Below are positions 11,467 through 22,718 of a DNA stretch of 64,000 bases, piece after piece; within the stretch, counting starts at the first letter, position 1, and each line of letters begins with the position of its first letter. The position numbers were made by a program, and so were the translations under genes. The notes beneath the pieces were generated by a model. It did no database searches, was not told the origin of the DNA, and saw only the letters and a list, made by a program, of their open reading frames with translations. Origin of the DNA: Cladorrhinum sp. PSN259 (lineage: Eukaryota; Ascomycota; Sordariomycetes; Sordariales; Podosporaceae); NCBI GenBank assembly GCA_033725935.1, contig MU867064.1, positions 1 to 64,000 on the forward strand, given 5' to 3'.

Positions 11467-12867
11467 TGTGAAATGCGGAATGCTGTTTCAAGCGACTCTG
11501 CAATTGGTTGAAGCTAGGTGATGGAATAAAGAGGGGACAGAAGAGTTGTCTTTGTCGTCCTCAGAGGTGGACACGTTGTGGTTGGGTTGGGCAATGGATG
11601 TTGCTCCCAGAGCTGAAGGGAAAGGGAAAAATCACGGCACCGATTGCTGGAAGCCGGCGTGGTGAATTTGAAGCTCGGTGGATGAAATTCTGACAACGTG
11701 TCTTTTCTAATGCTGAGCTTGAGCTTCGGCGTTCCTGCAACAGCGGACCTGCGGGGACGGGCACGCTAGGCTGCTTGGGGGTGGCCCCAGCGTCCCGCAG
11801 TCGAAGAGGTTGGAACCTTCCATTGGCCGGGTTTCAGGTAAAAGTGGATTAGCCATCTGGACGTCATGCTAAGGCTGCCCCATTGATGGGGGTCAGCCTG
11901 TGATTCTCTGCAAGATTTCGACTTTTTTTTTATATATATCTCATGTCTTAGATTGACTGTCTGGCAGGCACAGTAAACACTTTTCCTTTTTTGAGCTTCA
12001 ATGGCAGGTTTGAAGTCTTTTTGGGCTATGGAATCACCGATGTGAGCTCTGTGAAGGAACTGCGGAGAAATAATCATGTGGGGCGGCAACGGCCGGAAGG
12101 CTGTTTGTTTGTCCTAGTTGGAGAAGCCGGGCCATGCTCCATCCTTTTTTTCTTACACCTGGCCTTTGAAAGTGGCGCGGTTGAAACGCCTCGTTCGTCT
12201 CATCAGATAATTGCTGTCCATTGACTATCAAGCACCTCACACTCTTTTGGCAACCTGGAAGAGCAATAATCTACTGAAAGTGAGTTTGGCAATGGGCATC
12301 ACGGTAATCTTCAGACCCTGGCACATGCTTACAGAGCATGCATTTGCTGGTACTACCCCAACCTTCAATGTTGGTTATGTGTTCTTTCTGCCATGCAATT
12401 GAGCTCGATTATTGGATGATCGGCCTCTCCAATACGTCTAAACCCCGCACCATATCAGTCGGTAGATGCTCTCCTACAAAACTTATAATGGCTTGAACAA
12501 GTCTCATTGAAACTGTAAATCAATCTGCTTTTACAGCCTCCCGGTGTGGGCCCGCGTAGCAGTGCCGGGAAATGCTAACGAGGTGGGTTCACTCGGAGCC
12601 ACTCCGAACAAGCGGCTCCCTTGCATCAATTTAGCCCCAAATAGCCTCATTTTCGAATTCGATACTGCGGCAGAAAGTCAAGAATTGCCGGTAACAGATA
12701 GCCTCAACCAACTTAGACAACACGGGAAGCAGAGACCACCTTGGCCTTTTCCAGAAGCAGCTCTCATTCCGTCGGTCTGTCTGACATAAGCATATACTAC
12801 GGAAGCAAATCCTCGGCAACCGGCCCAAAAGAAACCCTTCCGAAAGAACCCCGCTATCAAATACCAA
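11467..12867. other. Divergent promoter region, calnexin / MTRu-1-P dehydratase
   Basis: Both flanking genes are transcribed outward from this 1.4-kb stretch. A small open frame at 12544-12789 (+) lacks an ATG start and any motif. No gene seen; see the separate ACGT-motif entry. Confidence 0.5.
11571..11701. promoter_or_regulatory. Inverted pair of ACGT-core motifs upstream of calnexin (possible UPR element)
   Basis: ACACGTTG at 11571-11578 and its exact reverse complement CAACGTGT at 11694-11701, 105-235 bp upstream of the calnexin ATG. ACGT cores are typical of bZIP sites, and calnexin is a standard target of the HacA/Hac1 unfolded-protein response. Function is inferred. Confidence 0.3.
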
Positions 12868-13790
12868 ATGGACCCGCCACCGGCCGATAAGAATGACCAC
12901 TTGGTTCAGTCCGAGGACCCGGAGCACCCGGCGAACTTGATCCCGTCACTTTGCGCAAAGTTCTGGACTCTCGGTTGGGTTACCGGCACCGGAGGTGGTG
13001 CTTCCATCCGGGATGAGTGCGTTCTCCTCCTTCTCTATTGAGCTTATCAAGCCTACCCAACCCGCCATCAAGTAACTGACGATGCCTCCCCAAACAGTGA
13101 CCTCGTCTACATTGCCCCTTCGGGTGTGCAGAAGGAGCTCATGAAGCCCGCAGACATCTACGTGCTCTCGCTCGCCGCTCAGGCAAAGTCGCTCGACAGG
13201 CGATCTCGCGTCTACCTGCGAAGCCCTCCCAACTACAAGCCCAGCCAGTGCACTCCCCTCTTCCTGGCTGCCTTTACCAAGCGCGGTGCCGGATGCTGCA
13301 TTCACACCCACTCGCACTGGGCTGTGCTAGTAACTTTGATCCTCGAGCAACAAGCTCCCGGTGGTAAGAACTTTGAGTTCCGCATCAACAACATTGAGCA
13401 GATCAAGGGTTTTGGAAAGGGCTTCCAGAAGACCGGGAACCTTGGGTACCATGACACACTCGTCATCCCTGTTATTGAGAACACTGCGCATGAGGAGGAC
13501 CTGACCGAGTTCTTGGAGGAGGCCATGGATAAGTATCCTGACACATATGCCGTGCTTGTGCGGAGACATGGTGTTTATGTCTGGGGAGACAACGTTCACA
13601 AGGCCAAGACGCAATGTGAGAGGTATGTTGAAGTTCAAATCTTACTTAAACCTACCTCCTTCGAGATCAACAACTGACCAATGACACAAACAGCTTGGAC
13701 TACCTTTTCCAACTTGCCGTCGAGATGAAGCAGCTCGGAATCCCATGGATCAGTGACATTGAGCCTACCTTGCCTAGGAGAAAAGACTAA
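12868..13790 (+). CDS. mde1: Methylthioribulose-1-phosphate dehydratase (class II aldolase family, MtnB/Mde1)
   Basis: Three exons: 12868-13016, 13098-13622 and 13694-13790; introns of 81 and 71 bp, both phase 2; 256 residues. Start ATG at 12868 yields [32 protein letters not shown], the family N-terminus with the Gly-rich phosphate loop, then YIAPSGVQKELM. Zinc ligands are visible in CIHTHSHWAV (about residues 115-125) and in the later RRHGVYVWG. Other family segments: FEFRINNIEQIKGFG, PVIENTAHEEDL, YAVLVRRHG. Ends PTLPRRKD. Family role: dehydrates 5-methylthioribulose-1-phosphate in the methionine salvage pathway, in the cytosol. Confidence 0.96.
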
Positions 13791-14215
13791 GGAGAAGTTC
13801 GATTGTCAAGAAGTCTTGACAAAACCATCAGTTTGTTTCCACTTTAGTAGTCGAGGAGAACAAGAAAAAACACACGATCTAGACAGCATTCTGTGATATG
13901 TGGTATCTGCATTCCTTGAAAGCTCATTCATAGACATTACTCCGTAGACTAACATAACAACCCAACCAAACCCAAACTGACTTTAAACCCCCATTCTCTC
14001 CATCAAAATTACTGTTTCCCTTGTCTCAAACTCAACCATACACAGAGAATTGAAGGAACTGGTTCGAATCAAGAAGCAACCAAGCACACCCAAATACTCC
14101 AAACTATGGGGTATCCTAGAGAAGCGCATCTTTTTTTTCTCTTTGTTTGCCCACACCCAGCCATCTCGTTCCACTCCCCTGTCTTTCCCCACTTGACATC
14201 AACCAAGACGAAACC
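13791..14215. other. Intergenic between convergent genes
   Basis: Shared 3' region of the dehydratase (+) and the Cys-rich protein (-). No gene. A ggttcgaatc string near 14058 is not embedded in a tRNA fold. Confidence 0.6.
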
Positions 14216-14848
14216 TTAGAGCGCCATCAAAGCAGCCACGAAGCCCACAATACCAGCGGCGGCGCCAGAGACCTGGAGGAGAGCGGCAGGATTGGATGTG
14301 TTGCCTGCTGGAGCTCCGCTGGTGGCGGAACCGCCCTGGTTGTTGGTGGTACCGGTGGGGGAAGATGAGCCAGATTTAGTGCCAGAGGGGGAACCGCCAT
14401 TGTTGTTCCCAGAGCCGGAAGCGCCAGTGGGCTGGGGGGTGCCGGCAGAGGCGGTGAAAAAGTACTGCCCGATGCAGCCGTCGAGGCACTGAGCGTACTT
14501 GGTGTTGTCGGCCTCGGTTCCCTGACCTTTAGGACAGTTGGCGACACAGTTGTTGGTTGCGTTGACCTTTTGATATATATGTCAGTTACATGAGAGGGAG
14601 GAGGGGGCAGTTTGGCAGGGGCAAAGTAAACAAACCTGCTGCTCGTTGGGGTTAGGGACGGCAATGCACTTGGAGGTGCAGCTCACGTCGCCGGGAGTGC
14701 AGGCGTTGATGCAGCGGGTGATCTCGGCTTGCTGAGAGGTCTGGCCGGCAGTGGCAGTGTCGGTGGTGGTTGGGGGGGCAACGCTGGTGGACTGGGCATT
14801 GGCGAAGAGGGCGAAAGCGCCAGCCATGAGGATTGAGGTGACACGCAT
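14216..14848 (-). CDS. Small secreted Cys-rich protein with probable GPI anchor
   Basis: Two exons: 14636-14848 and 14216-14566, joined across a 69-bp intron (phase 0); 187 residues. Signal peptide MRVTSILMAGAFALFANAQ. The mature part holds two similar Cys modules: TRCINACTPGDVSCTSKCIAVPN and NCVANCPKGQ...YAQCLDGCIGQYF, each with four Cys in a C-x3-C...C-x3-C arrangement. A Ser/Thr/Gly/Asn-rich stalk (about 115-165) follows, ending in a hydrophobic C-terminus AAAGIVGFVAALMAL preceded by small residues, the pattern of a GPI-attachment signal. Likely a cell-wall or plasma-membrane surface protein. Similar four-Cys fungal surface proteins are widespread in Pezizomycotina but functionally uncharacterised; I do not assign a role. 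Confidence 0.85.
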
Positions 14849-17800
14849 TTTAGCGGTTTGTTTTGTTGTTTATTATGATATTAAGAGTAGCAAAGTGAGT
14901 GTTGTTTTGTGTAACGACGACGGACAGTACACACAAAGCGAGTGAGTGTGTTTAGACTTTTTCCGGACGGACAGACAGACAGACAAACAGGAAAAAAGTG
15001 AGAGTGGTGCGTAATAAGAGAAAACTGAAAGGTTCCTGGAGAAGATGGGGTGGGTGGATGGAACAGGGGGCATCTAAATAGCCATCACCGCCCAAGAACC
15101 AAGGAAAAGCTAGACATGCAACCCTCAGGCGTGGATACTGGGGTTACTTTGGTGCCGGAACCTGGAGACGGGGCTGTGGATGGTTACTAGGGCAAACATA
15201 GGTAATTCCAGCCACAGCCCAACAGTCACAAGTCGCCCTGTGATTGCTCTTTCTGCCGCGGTGCCTATCCCACCGGCCATCATCTGGGCGTCGAGGTACC
15301 ATAGCGAACCATCCTCATGAGGTACCTGACTGGGGGCCCATGATCCACACCAAACACGAGGGGGGATCCCTCATGCCGTTCTTTCTGCACGGCGCGGCAC
15401 GGCGGGGAACCCGGCCCAAGGCGAAGGGAGGAGGCGAGGGTTGTCCTTGTTGGAGGCCCTTTTCTGGCGATGCTATTTTATCTCGAACAACATCGCCCTC
15501 GGGTTACCCGCCCTCACAGCCGCTCTCTTTTTTTTTCGTTTCTCTTCGACCTTTCTGGGGGATACACGACATGTGCTGATCCCATGTTACCCCAGACTTC
15601 GTGTGAAGGGGTATTCCATGGTGACGACTTGTGTCAACCGAATGCAGGAAATCAAAGAAAAGAAAGGTGGTCATGCATACAATCTCCCCTCTCAAAATTA
15701 AAATTAAAGGCAACGGAGGAGCCACAAATCAGATCTGACGCCAATCGGGCGAATTAAACAAGTTCTGGTCTGGGCACCAATCAACGTGCGGCAATTCGCG
15801 TAATTAGGATCTTTTTTTTGCTTGTCCTAAAAGCCTTGGCTTGTCTGTGTAACCGAGCGACAACCAGCTTTGTTGGCGCGTCGGAGTCGTGTTCCTTCTC
15901 TCAAGTAAGGCAGGTGTCAAGTTTGTGTGGTGGCACCGTGTTGCCAGCTCTGATCAGATAGTTCACCAGCATCGGTGCTCCGAGCTTTTGCTGTTGATTC
16001 CCTCTCGGACTCAGCAAGGGCGAAGCAAGTGACACACGGTCAAGCACGTTCAAGACGATCCCTCGGGGATTTGGAGTTTCTTCTTTTGTGCAAATTCTGT
16101 GTTGGACCCTTTTTAGCGCGCGTGTCTGTTCCCTTCGGTGGCTGCTGTTGCTTCATTGGTGAGAATTGGAAAGCGAAAAAGGGCCCGGGTGTTTCCCTCT
16201 TTTCTCCCTTCCGGCTTGTTTCCTCCTGCATTTGCCGAGACACTAAAAACTCCATTACTGCAAGTCGGCATCCACTCCATCCTGGAAATGGGGACTTCCA
16301 ACATGGCAGGAACCAAAGACGGAAAGGCAACATCAATTTTTTTTTCTGACAGAACAGGCCATGCATTGTCAGGTGACAAACAGAAAATGCCCAAGCCCGA
16401 CTGATGAGTTGCAGAAGGCCCGAGAACAATGGCTGTGGTGGATTGGTGGTGCAATGCCTCGTAAAAGCACTTTCAAGTTCTCTTTCGTGCCTGCTCAATA
16501 GCCATTCAGCTTCTTGGGTTACGAACACAGGGAGTCACCCAAGTCCACTCAATACGAATCGTAGAAGCTTCTACAAGACTGGTACTTCGCACACATGTTA
16601 CTCCCAAGTACCTTTCTCATCTACGGATTGTACTACACTAGATACTGACGATCAACCGTTGCTCTCTCCATGCTGCATGTCTCAGAGAAACGGAGTTTTA
16701 TTGAGATAGCCACATAGAGTCAATGGTTCCTAGAAAAAGTATAACGGAATTTGTCTTAAATAGAACGGCAGACAAACAGATTGTTGACCGAAAATCTATC
16801 GTCCCAACTTTTGATCGAGAATCATGCAATAACCCAAGGGTCTCCGTGACAACAACAACAACAACAACAACAACAACAGCAGCAGCAGCAGCAGCAGCAC
16901 CCCCTCCTTGCATGAGCACGTGAATGTTCGACAAGGTCCATTTGACCTGACATACAGTTTTGCCGTACTGCATTTTCTACTCTTTTCTGTATTCAGTAAC
17001 GAACATCATCATCCATATACCCCGGTCTTGAGACGGTAGATATGTAAAATTTCCAAACCCACTACTCTCCAGGGTCATTTAAACAAAACTCCACAACCGC
17101 AACCCAAATGGAGTCCGATTAAATGAGATATTGCGACAACAACCTGGAAGCCTTAAAAGGATCACCACAATAGTTCTGCACTACCCGAACGTTTCGATCT
17201 TATCTCCGGCCCCCGGCTCGATTCCAATCTCCGATTTTCACCCAAGGGCCACCAAGGCCTGACGGTGTGGGCTGTGATGAGTGGTGGTGATGGCTCAAGG
17301 CAAAACAGACAGCACCCGAGTTCGGGGCACAAGAGAGCTTATGGCACTTGAATAAAGAGGTGAGAGAATCCGGACGGAGTTACTTCCACAGTAAACTCCT
17401 GCTTCCAACCCTCGTGCTCGCCTTGCAACTGCCTCAAGGCCTTGCTTAAATCGTACGCCATGCACCCATTCTCTCAAGCATGCTCTTCCATCCATTGAGA
17501 TTGATCGCCTCGGTACGCGTCTTTTCCCTTCATTGGTACTTGCGCATTTACCTGCATCTCTCCCACCCAGGAACAGGAGAGGATGGCCTCTCTCTTGATG
17601 TCCTCCAATGTCCTCGCTCTCCCTCTTGGCAGCCTATCTAAGTAGCACATGGCACCGGTGTATTCTCTATCCGCTTCAAGCTCAACGTCATGAAAAGCTT
17701 TCTGTAGGATGTTATTGAAAGCTTCCTGTCAAGATTGTCTGAGTTATCCGCTGAGGAAACCCCGATCTTGATCAGAGCATCTACTCGGCCGTGTTTTGGA

Positions 17801-18182
17801 AGATGATCTGGGCAATCTTGTAGACTGAATCCTCCGAGTGAAGCTTCAGAAAAAATTTCTGAACTAACCGAGAGTTTTGGTGTGGGATGAGTCGGCGATT
17901 TCGGTCCAGTCAAGTATATCCCGCCGAGGTGACTGAGGAATGATAGTTGCGGCTGACCACGCGGGGTCGGCTTGTCAATAAGAGCGATTATATACTTGGA
18001 GCCACCCTGATTGAGGAGCTTGAAGATCCTAAACCGATGATGACGGCCTGGTGAGTTATCTTCCGCTCCCCAAGTCGGCTTGGAATCCGATCTCAAGCAT
18101 ACTCCCCGGACCTAGGCAGAGGCCTCGAACCAAAAACATGGTGTATAGCATTCTCAGTTCAGGCGCTATTTCCGTCCTTGGT
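14849..18182. other. Gene-poor stretch of 3.3 kb
   Basis: Starts with the promoter of the Cys-rich protein gene, with a GACA-type repeat near 14964-14990. Holds a compound microsatellite (separate entry), T-rich tracts, and open frames that begin at non-ATG codons (16040-16528 and 17638-18096 on the minus strand). I found no spliced model with family resemblance. Confidence 0.45.
16849..16899. repeat. Compound trinucleotide microsatellite (CAA)n(CAG)n
   Basis: About nine ACA units run directly into about seven GCA units. It is not in a supported coding frame. Confidence 0.9.
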
Positions 18183-18909
18183 TCAGACGAGTTCGGCGCT
18201 GCCAGCTTCCACCAATGGCTTTGCATCTGACCACCGCAGAATTACAATGTCGCTTTCCCTGCCGTCCATGGTGACGTCCGAGTCAACACCTCGGCCTTCG
18301 ACAAAGACATCTTTGAGCAGGCGGATAAAGACCGCAGCGTCGAGGTCGGGAGCCTCAACCATGTTGATACCAGCGGCGTCGTTGAGGTTCTGCAATTGGG
18401 GCGGGAATGACGATAGAAATGAAGATAGGTAATGGTTATGGAGCAAGGCTTGGTGACGAGTCGCATAGGCAAGTTCCATCTCCGAGAGGCGTGACCTCAA
18501 GTTGTCGGTGGAGAGGTAGTGCAGAGTATGCTTGTCGATCTTGGCAATTCGAGCGCGCAGAAAGCTTCGGACGACATACTTGTATCGTTCGAGCTCGGTT
18601 TGGATGACAATGAGTGCAAAATTGGTTCTTGGGTCCATGTCGCCCGTCATTTCTTCGACCTTTTCGATCTGGGATTTTATGTTGTCATTGATGCGCTCGA
18701 ATAGACCGTTTGCCGGCCAGCTGCATGTACCATGCCGGGTTAGCAGATGCCTCGAAAAGGGGGAGCTCTGTATTGTTTGCATACGGGAGCAGCTCTGGTG
18801 CAGATCTCTCAGCGATCCAGGCGCGCGTCAATTCCTGGAGGTCTTGCTTTTCCTGGGGTATCGCATGGAAGGTCGGATCTACCTCGCGGAGAATGTCGTC
18901 AATATCCAT
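18183..18909 (-). CDS. SLD5: GINS complex subunit Sld5
   Basis: Two exons: 18785-18909 and 18183-18720, joined across a 64-bp intron (18721-18784, phase 2, branch-like gctaacc near the acceptor); 220 residues. Splicing restores SAPELLPWPANGLFERINDNI, matching the family pattern of ...SAPELL-x-W/F-P...; without it the frame breaks. N-terminus MDIDDILREVD is the first in-frame ATG. Helical GINS A domain: QIEKVEEMTG, NFALIVIQTELERYKYVVRSFLRARIAKID (very conserved). The C-terminal B domain ends with SDIVILRWSDAKPLVEAGSAELV. Family role: part of the Sld5-Psf1-Psf2-Psf3 ring in the CMG helicase at replication forks, in the nucleus. One ACGCGA core lies 35-41 bp upstream of the ATG (18944-18950). 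Confidence 0.95.
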
Positions 18910-19864
18910 GTTGGCACCGTTGTAATATTGTTGTTCTTCGGGGTCGCGTTTGGAGCTGGTTTTTTGGTGGTATTCAACATTTGTTGACTTTAGAACCCTT
19001 TTTCGCTGGGCCTGCAGTCAATCAGCTCGGCGGGGTCTAGCGCGGGGCAGCAGCTGAGTGTGGGGCGAAAGATGGGGGAGATCTCCATCCAACGCTCGGG
19101 TCATCCCGCCCAATGGATGATACCGGTCCAACCCACCCACAAGTGGGTTTCATCCAAGAGAGAAGGGTGGGTACATTTTTATTGGCATCTTCGTTTACAC
19201 ACACCGCAAAAGAGTTCCAATGCCGACTGAGTCTTGCCTGGGTAGCGTGAAAAAAACACAACTGATTTTTCGCAACACCAGCGATGGAGACCGGCCACAT
19301 CATCATCCCAATTCGGTAATTAGCGCGATGATCCTACTTTGTCGGCTTCTCGACCCATACAGAAGCTTCCAGCCCAGCCACAGACAATAATACAGCCCGC
19401 AACACAATGAGCTGAACATGCTGCATGGTCCAGAGCATGAGAATCGGAAGTGTTGCACAGCCCACGCTCTCGGCCACTTACGGTGCCGACGGCTTGCGTC
19501 AGGGATGCACATGCCTCTTCTAGGATCAAGATGGTTGTCTTGGCCAATACAAGCCGGCCTGGCCCCTCCCCTGGCTCGACTGGCTGGAGCCCAAGGTATG
19601 AGAAGCTTGGAAGATAGGTAGTCTGCAGACCTTTGCCATGTCGGTGTGCAAAATAATGCAGCCCAGAAGCCACTTTTGCCCACCATGTCTCAGTCGACGA
19701 TTTGTTGTCGTCTGACGCGGTGCGCACCAGGCTAGTTGGGTGTGTATAACCCGTAGCCTATCCTCAAGAAACACGGCATCGGGTTGCCATATGGCTCCCA
19801 TATCCTGCCTTCCTACTTTCTTACCCATTGCTCATTGCTCATTGCACCATGACATGCCATCGCC
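18910..19864. other. Divergent promoter region, SLD5 / Cys-rich surface protein
   Basis: About 950 bp between outward-facing genes. Open frames on the minus strand (19037-19306, 19320-19727) lack ATG starts or motifs. No gene seen. Confidence 0.5.
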
Positions 19865-21774
19865 ATGTTGTCCGTTGTGGGCCGACTGGTTGCGGTTGTT
19901 CTCAACCTCAGTTTTGGCTTCCAGGCACAAGCCTTGAGTGTGCCCGCTGTTGGCTTCGAAAACCCATCTCCCAGATCTGTTTGGACAGACCCTGTCCCGG
20001 GTGCAAATGCCTTCGTTGGATTTCCAGAACACATCCTAAGCATCAGAAAGAGGGAATGTCTCGCAAACGGAACCAACTTTTGCTTCGGCAATAATGTTGA
20101 CTCTTGTCAGGGATGTGGGAGCACCTGTTGTCAAGATGGGGGTAAAAAGAGTTGCTGTCCAGCTGGGAAAACATGCTGCGGATCGGGGTGCTGTGAGGAT
20201 GGGCAGACTTGCTCCCAGGGGAAGTGTCTATCTCCTCCACCTCCACCACCTGCCCAGCCATCGCCGCCAGCAGTGTAAGTCGAGAGACCCGAGATCTTGA
20301 AGCCAAAGGCCAAGGAGTTGACGTCTTAGATAGCTCTACTGTAACCGTCACTGTCACTTCTACCGTATACCAGACGGTGACCCGTGTCGCAACGCAAAGA
20401 GCAACCATCGTGATAGCCAAGCTTGAGACTTCTACCGTTGTGTCCACTGTCGAGGTGACCATATCCAATGCTGCCACTCAGAGCAACATCGTCCTGGTCA
20501 CCACCACTGTCACTGCTGCTCCTGCGAGAGGAACAGCTGCCGCTCTCGCCAGAAGAGAGGACGAGGACGTCGTCGTCGTCGTCCCCGGAGTATCCCCGCT
20601 CTTCAGATGGCTGGCACATCTCGCCATCAGGAATCCAGGATCCGACAAAAAGGTTGCTGTCAAGAAGGCACTGCACAGTCTCATCCCCATCTCCTCTGTT
20701 CTCCTGATCCGCCGACAAGCATCGTCCTTACCAACTGCTACCCCTACATCCACAATCACTAAACTCGTCACCTCTACGGCCGAGATAATCAGCACCTCCT
20801 CTCTGTTCATCACCACATCAACGACCTCCACATTCATCAAGACAGTCATCCAGACAAACACCAACGTCCTCAACGCTGAGACCACGATTGAGATCATATC
20901 AACCTTAACCATCACTTACTACCCACCTCAAATCCAGACCGTAACAACAACGGCAAGCCTGATCCTCCCTCCGCCCATCACCACAGCCTTATCCTCACCT
21001 ACTTCATCATCCACCGCAATCCATTCCCCCGTGTCATCATCCTCCTTGTCGACCACCACGATAGCAGGAATCGCAGCCGGTTCCTCCTGCGTGGCCCTCA
21101 TCCTGGCAGCCATAGTCATATTCGTCATCCGGCGTCGTCGAACCCCTGCCCCCACGTCGCTGGACTACAACCAACACGACCTAATCTACACCCTGCCCTC
21201 GCCTCCTCCTCCTCGTTCACCTCCTGCAAAGCTCGAACCGACCATTCCGGTTCTTCCGCACTTCACCCCCGCCGCACCAGCAAAGCATCACTCGGACGAA
21301 TTCGACCTCCCGAACCATCAGAGAAACAGCTCCGGGTTTACCACTCTGGTCGGGACGCCTAGTACCATCCCTGCCTCCCCTGGGCTGAACATCCAAGTGG
21401 GCATACTCGAAGAAGAAGAACAAAAAGAAGAAGAACGACAGGTCGCAGAGATGCAAGGGAGCCCAGTAGGAGTGGGTAGGGTCGAGATGGACGGGACCAG
21501 TAGTAGTAGTAGTAATGCTGGCCGGATGAGTCCGGCAATGATTAGGAGTCGAAACGGTGAAAGTGGAAGTGGTGGAGGTATAAGTCCCGTCCCCAGCAGT
21601 CGCAGGACTTCACCGCCGCTATCGCTATCACCCCCGTCGTCGCCTTCTCATCACCCTCATCCACAGATTGGGATCGCAATCGGTGGTGATGACCAAGAGG
21701 CACCAACGAGCCACCGTCACGGTGGTGGGTATGAGTACCGAGGATATTCGTACGGATACGGATCAACAGGTTAA
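19865..21774 (+). CDS. Single-pass surface protein: Cys-rich ectodomain, Ser/Thr-rich stalk, Pro-rich cytoplasmic tail
   Basis: Two exons: 19865-20274 and 20334-21774, 59-bp intron (phase 2); 616 residues. Signal peptide at 1-25 (MLSVVGRLVAVVLNLSFGFQAQALS). Residues about 60-120 form a Cys-dense domain (CFGNNVDSCQGCGSTCC..., SCCPAGKTCCGSGCC..., CSQGKC) resembling knottin or granulin-like folds common in fungal wall proteins. A polyproline hinge follows, then a Ser/Thr/Val stalk of about 230 residues with repeated STVTVTVTSTV-type strings. A transmembrane helix lies at about 380-405 (IAGIAAGSSCVALILAAIVIF) with a following RRRR stop-transfer. The tail is about 210 residues, Pro/Ser-rich, and ends Gly/Tyr-rich. 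The layout matches wall-stress-sensor-like proteins, though no WSC domain is present. The intron has two AG acceptors four bases apart; only the second keeps the frame. Confidence 0.8.
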
Positions 21775-22718
21775 GTTATCCAAGGGGGGGAAGAAAAGGG
21801 GTTAAATTGGATGGTAGGATGGAAGGAGAGGGAAAAAGAAAAAGAAAAAAGGATATCGGCCATATTGAACTCTGGCAGTTCAAGTGGGTCAGCTGGTATA
21901 AATCCTGGGTTTTATTCTTCACTTTTTTTTTTTTTTTGCTCTCCTCGTGTTTTCAAGGGAAATGAATGACTGAAACGACTTGAAACGAATTTCAAAAATA
22001 TTATACCAGGAAGGAAAAACGGTCGTTATAAGCATATTACTGGAATGGATCCGGGTCTGCTCTTTCCCAATGTTTGGGTCATGTCAGGGATCAGGAATTT
22101 ATGATACCACACAAACACTCGCTTTCTAGAAAATGAGTCGGGTCATGTCATGTTTAGTTTCTTTTAGTTTTCCATGACTTGCTTTTCTCTCCAATCAAAC
22201 ACTCGTTGAATTCATGGTGATGACCACCCCTGTTTAGTGAATCATATGTCACAATCATCACTAGAGGCCTGAGGAATTTTGAAAAGATAATCTTTTTGGA
22301 TTCATCATTCAAGCTATAAAGCCCCAACCCCTTTCATATTCCTTCCCCATCCATCAGCCGCGGACTGCCCAAGCTCGAAATAGAAGAAACTCAAACATAA
22401 TAAACCTTCTCCCTCTCCATTGCTCCAGTTAACACCCCGCTGACATGCTACATACGCTATGCAGTTATGGTGATAGCACAAAGAAAGGGAAAAAAAGAAA
22501 GCGGATATATACCTGGCCCCTAAAAGTCTGGCCTTATTACACTATACACTATATCATCGAAAAACCCAACTAACCCAGAAATCCCATCCTATCATTTTAA
22601 TCCAAGAAAGATCAAAAGCAAAAAAAGGCTTCAATAAAAGAGGCAATTCATCATCTCAAACAACAAACAAGACAAAAATAGCCATCGGAAAACAAGGTAT
22701 TCCAAAAAAAAATAAGCA
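21775..22718. other. Intergenic between convergent genes
   Basis: Shared 3' region of the surface-protein gene (+) and palF (-). Contains a run of 15 T at 21923-21937 and A-rich stretches near 22480-22720. No gene. Confidence 0.6.

Noticed and set aside
14050..14066. ggttcgaatc string as a tRNA T-loop
   Set aside because: No pairing T-stem, anticodon arm or acceptor stem around it. Similar strings near 53964 and 57815 also failed.
16040..16528. Minus-strand frame of 162 codons
   Set aside because: First codon is GTG, not ATG; composition not protein-like; no spliced partner found.
17638..18096. Minus-strand frame of 152 codons
   Set aside because: Opens at a TTG with no useful ATG; no family recognised.
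19320..19727. Overlapping minus-strand frames in the SLD5/surface-protein spacer
   Set aside because: Non-ATG starts, mutually overlapping, no motif.
20330..20333. First acceptor (TAG at 20327-20329) as the main splice site of the surface-protein gene
   Set aside because: It creates an immediate stop and loses the stalk, helix and tail, which are clearly coding; kept only as a possible isoform.
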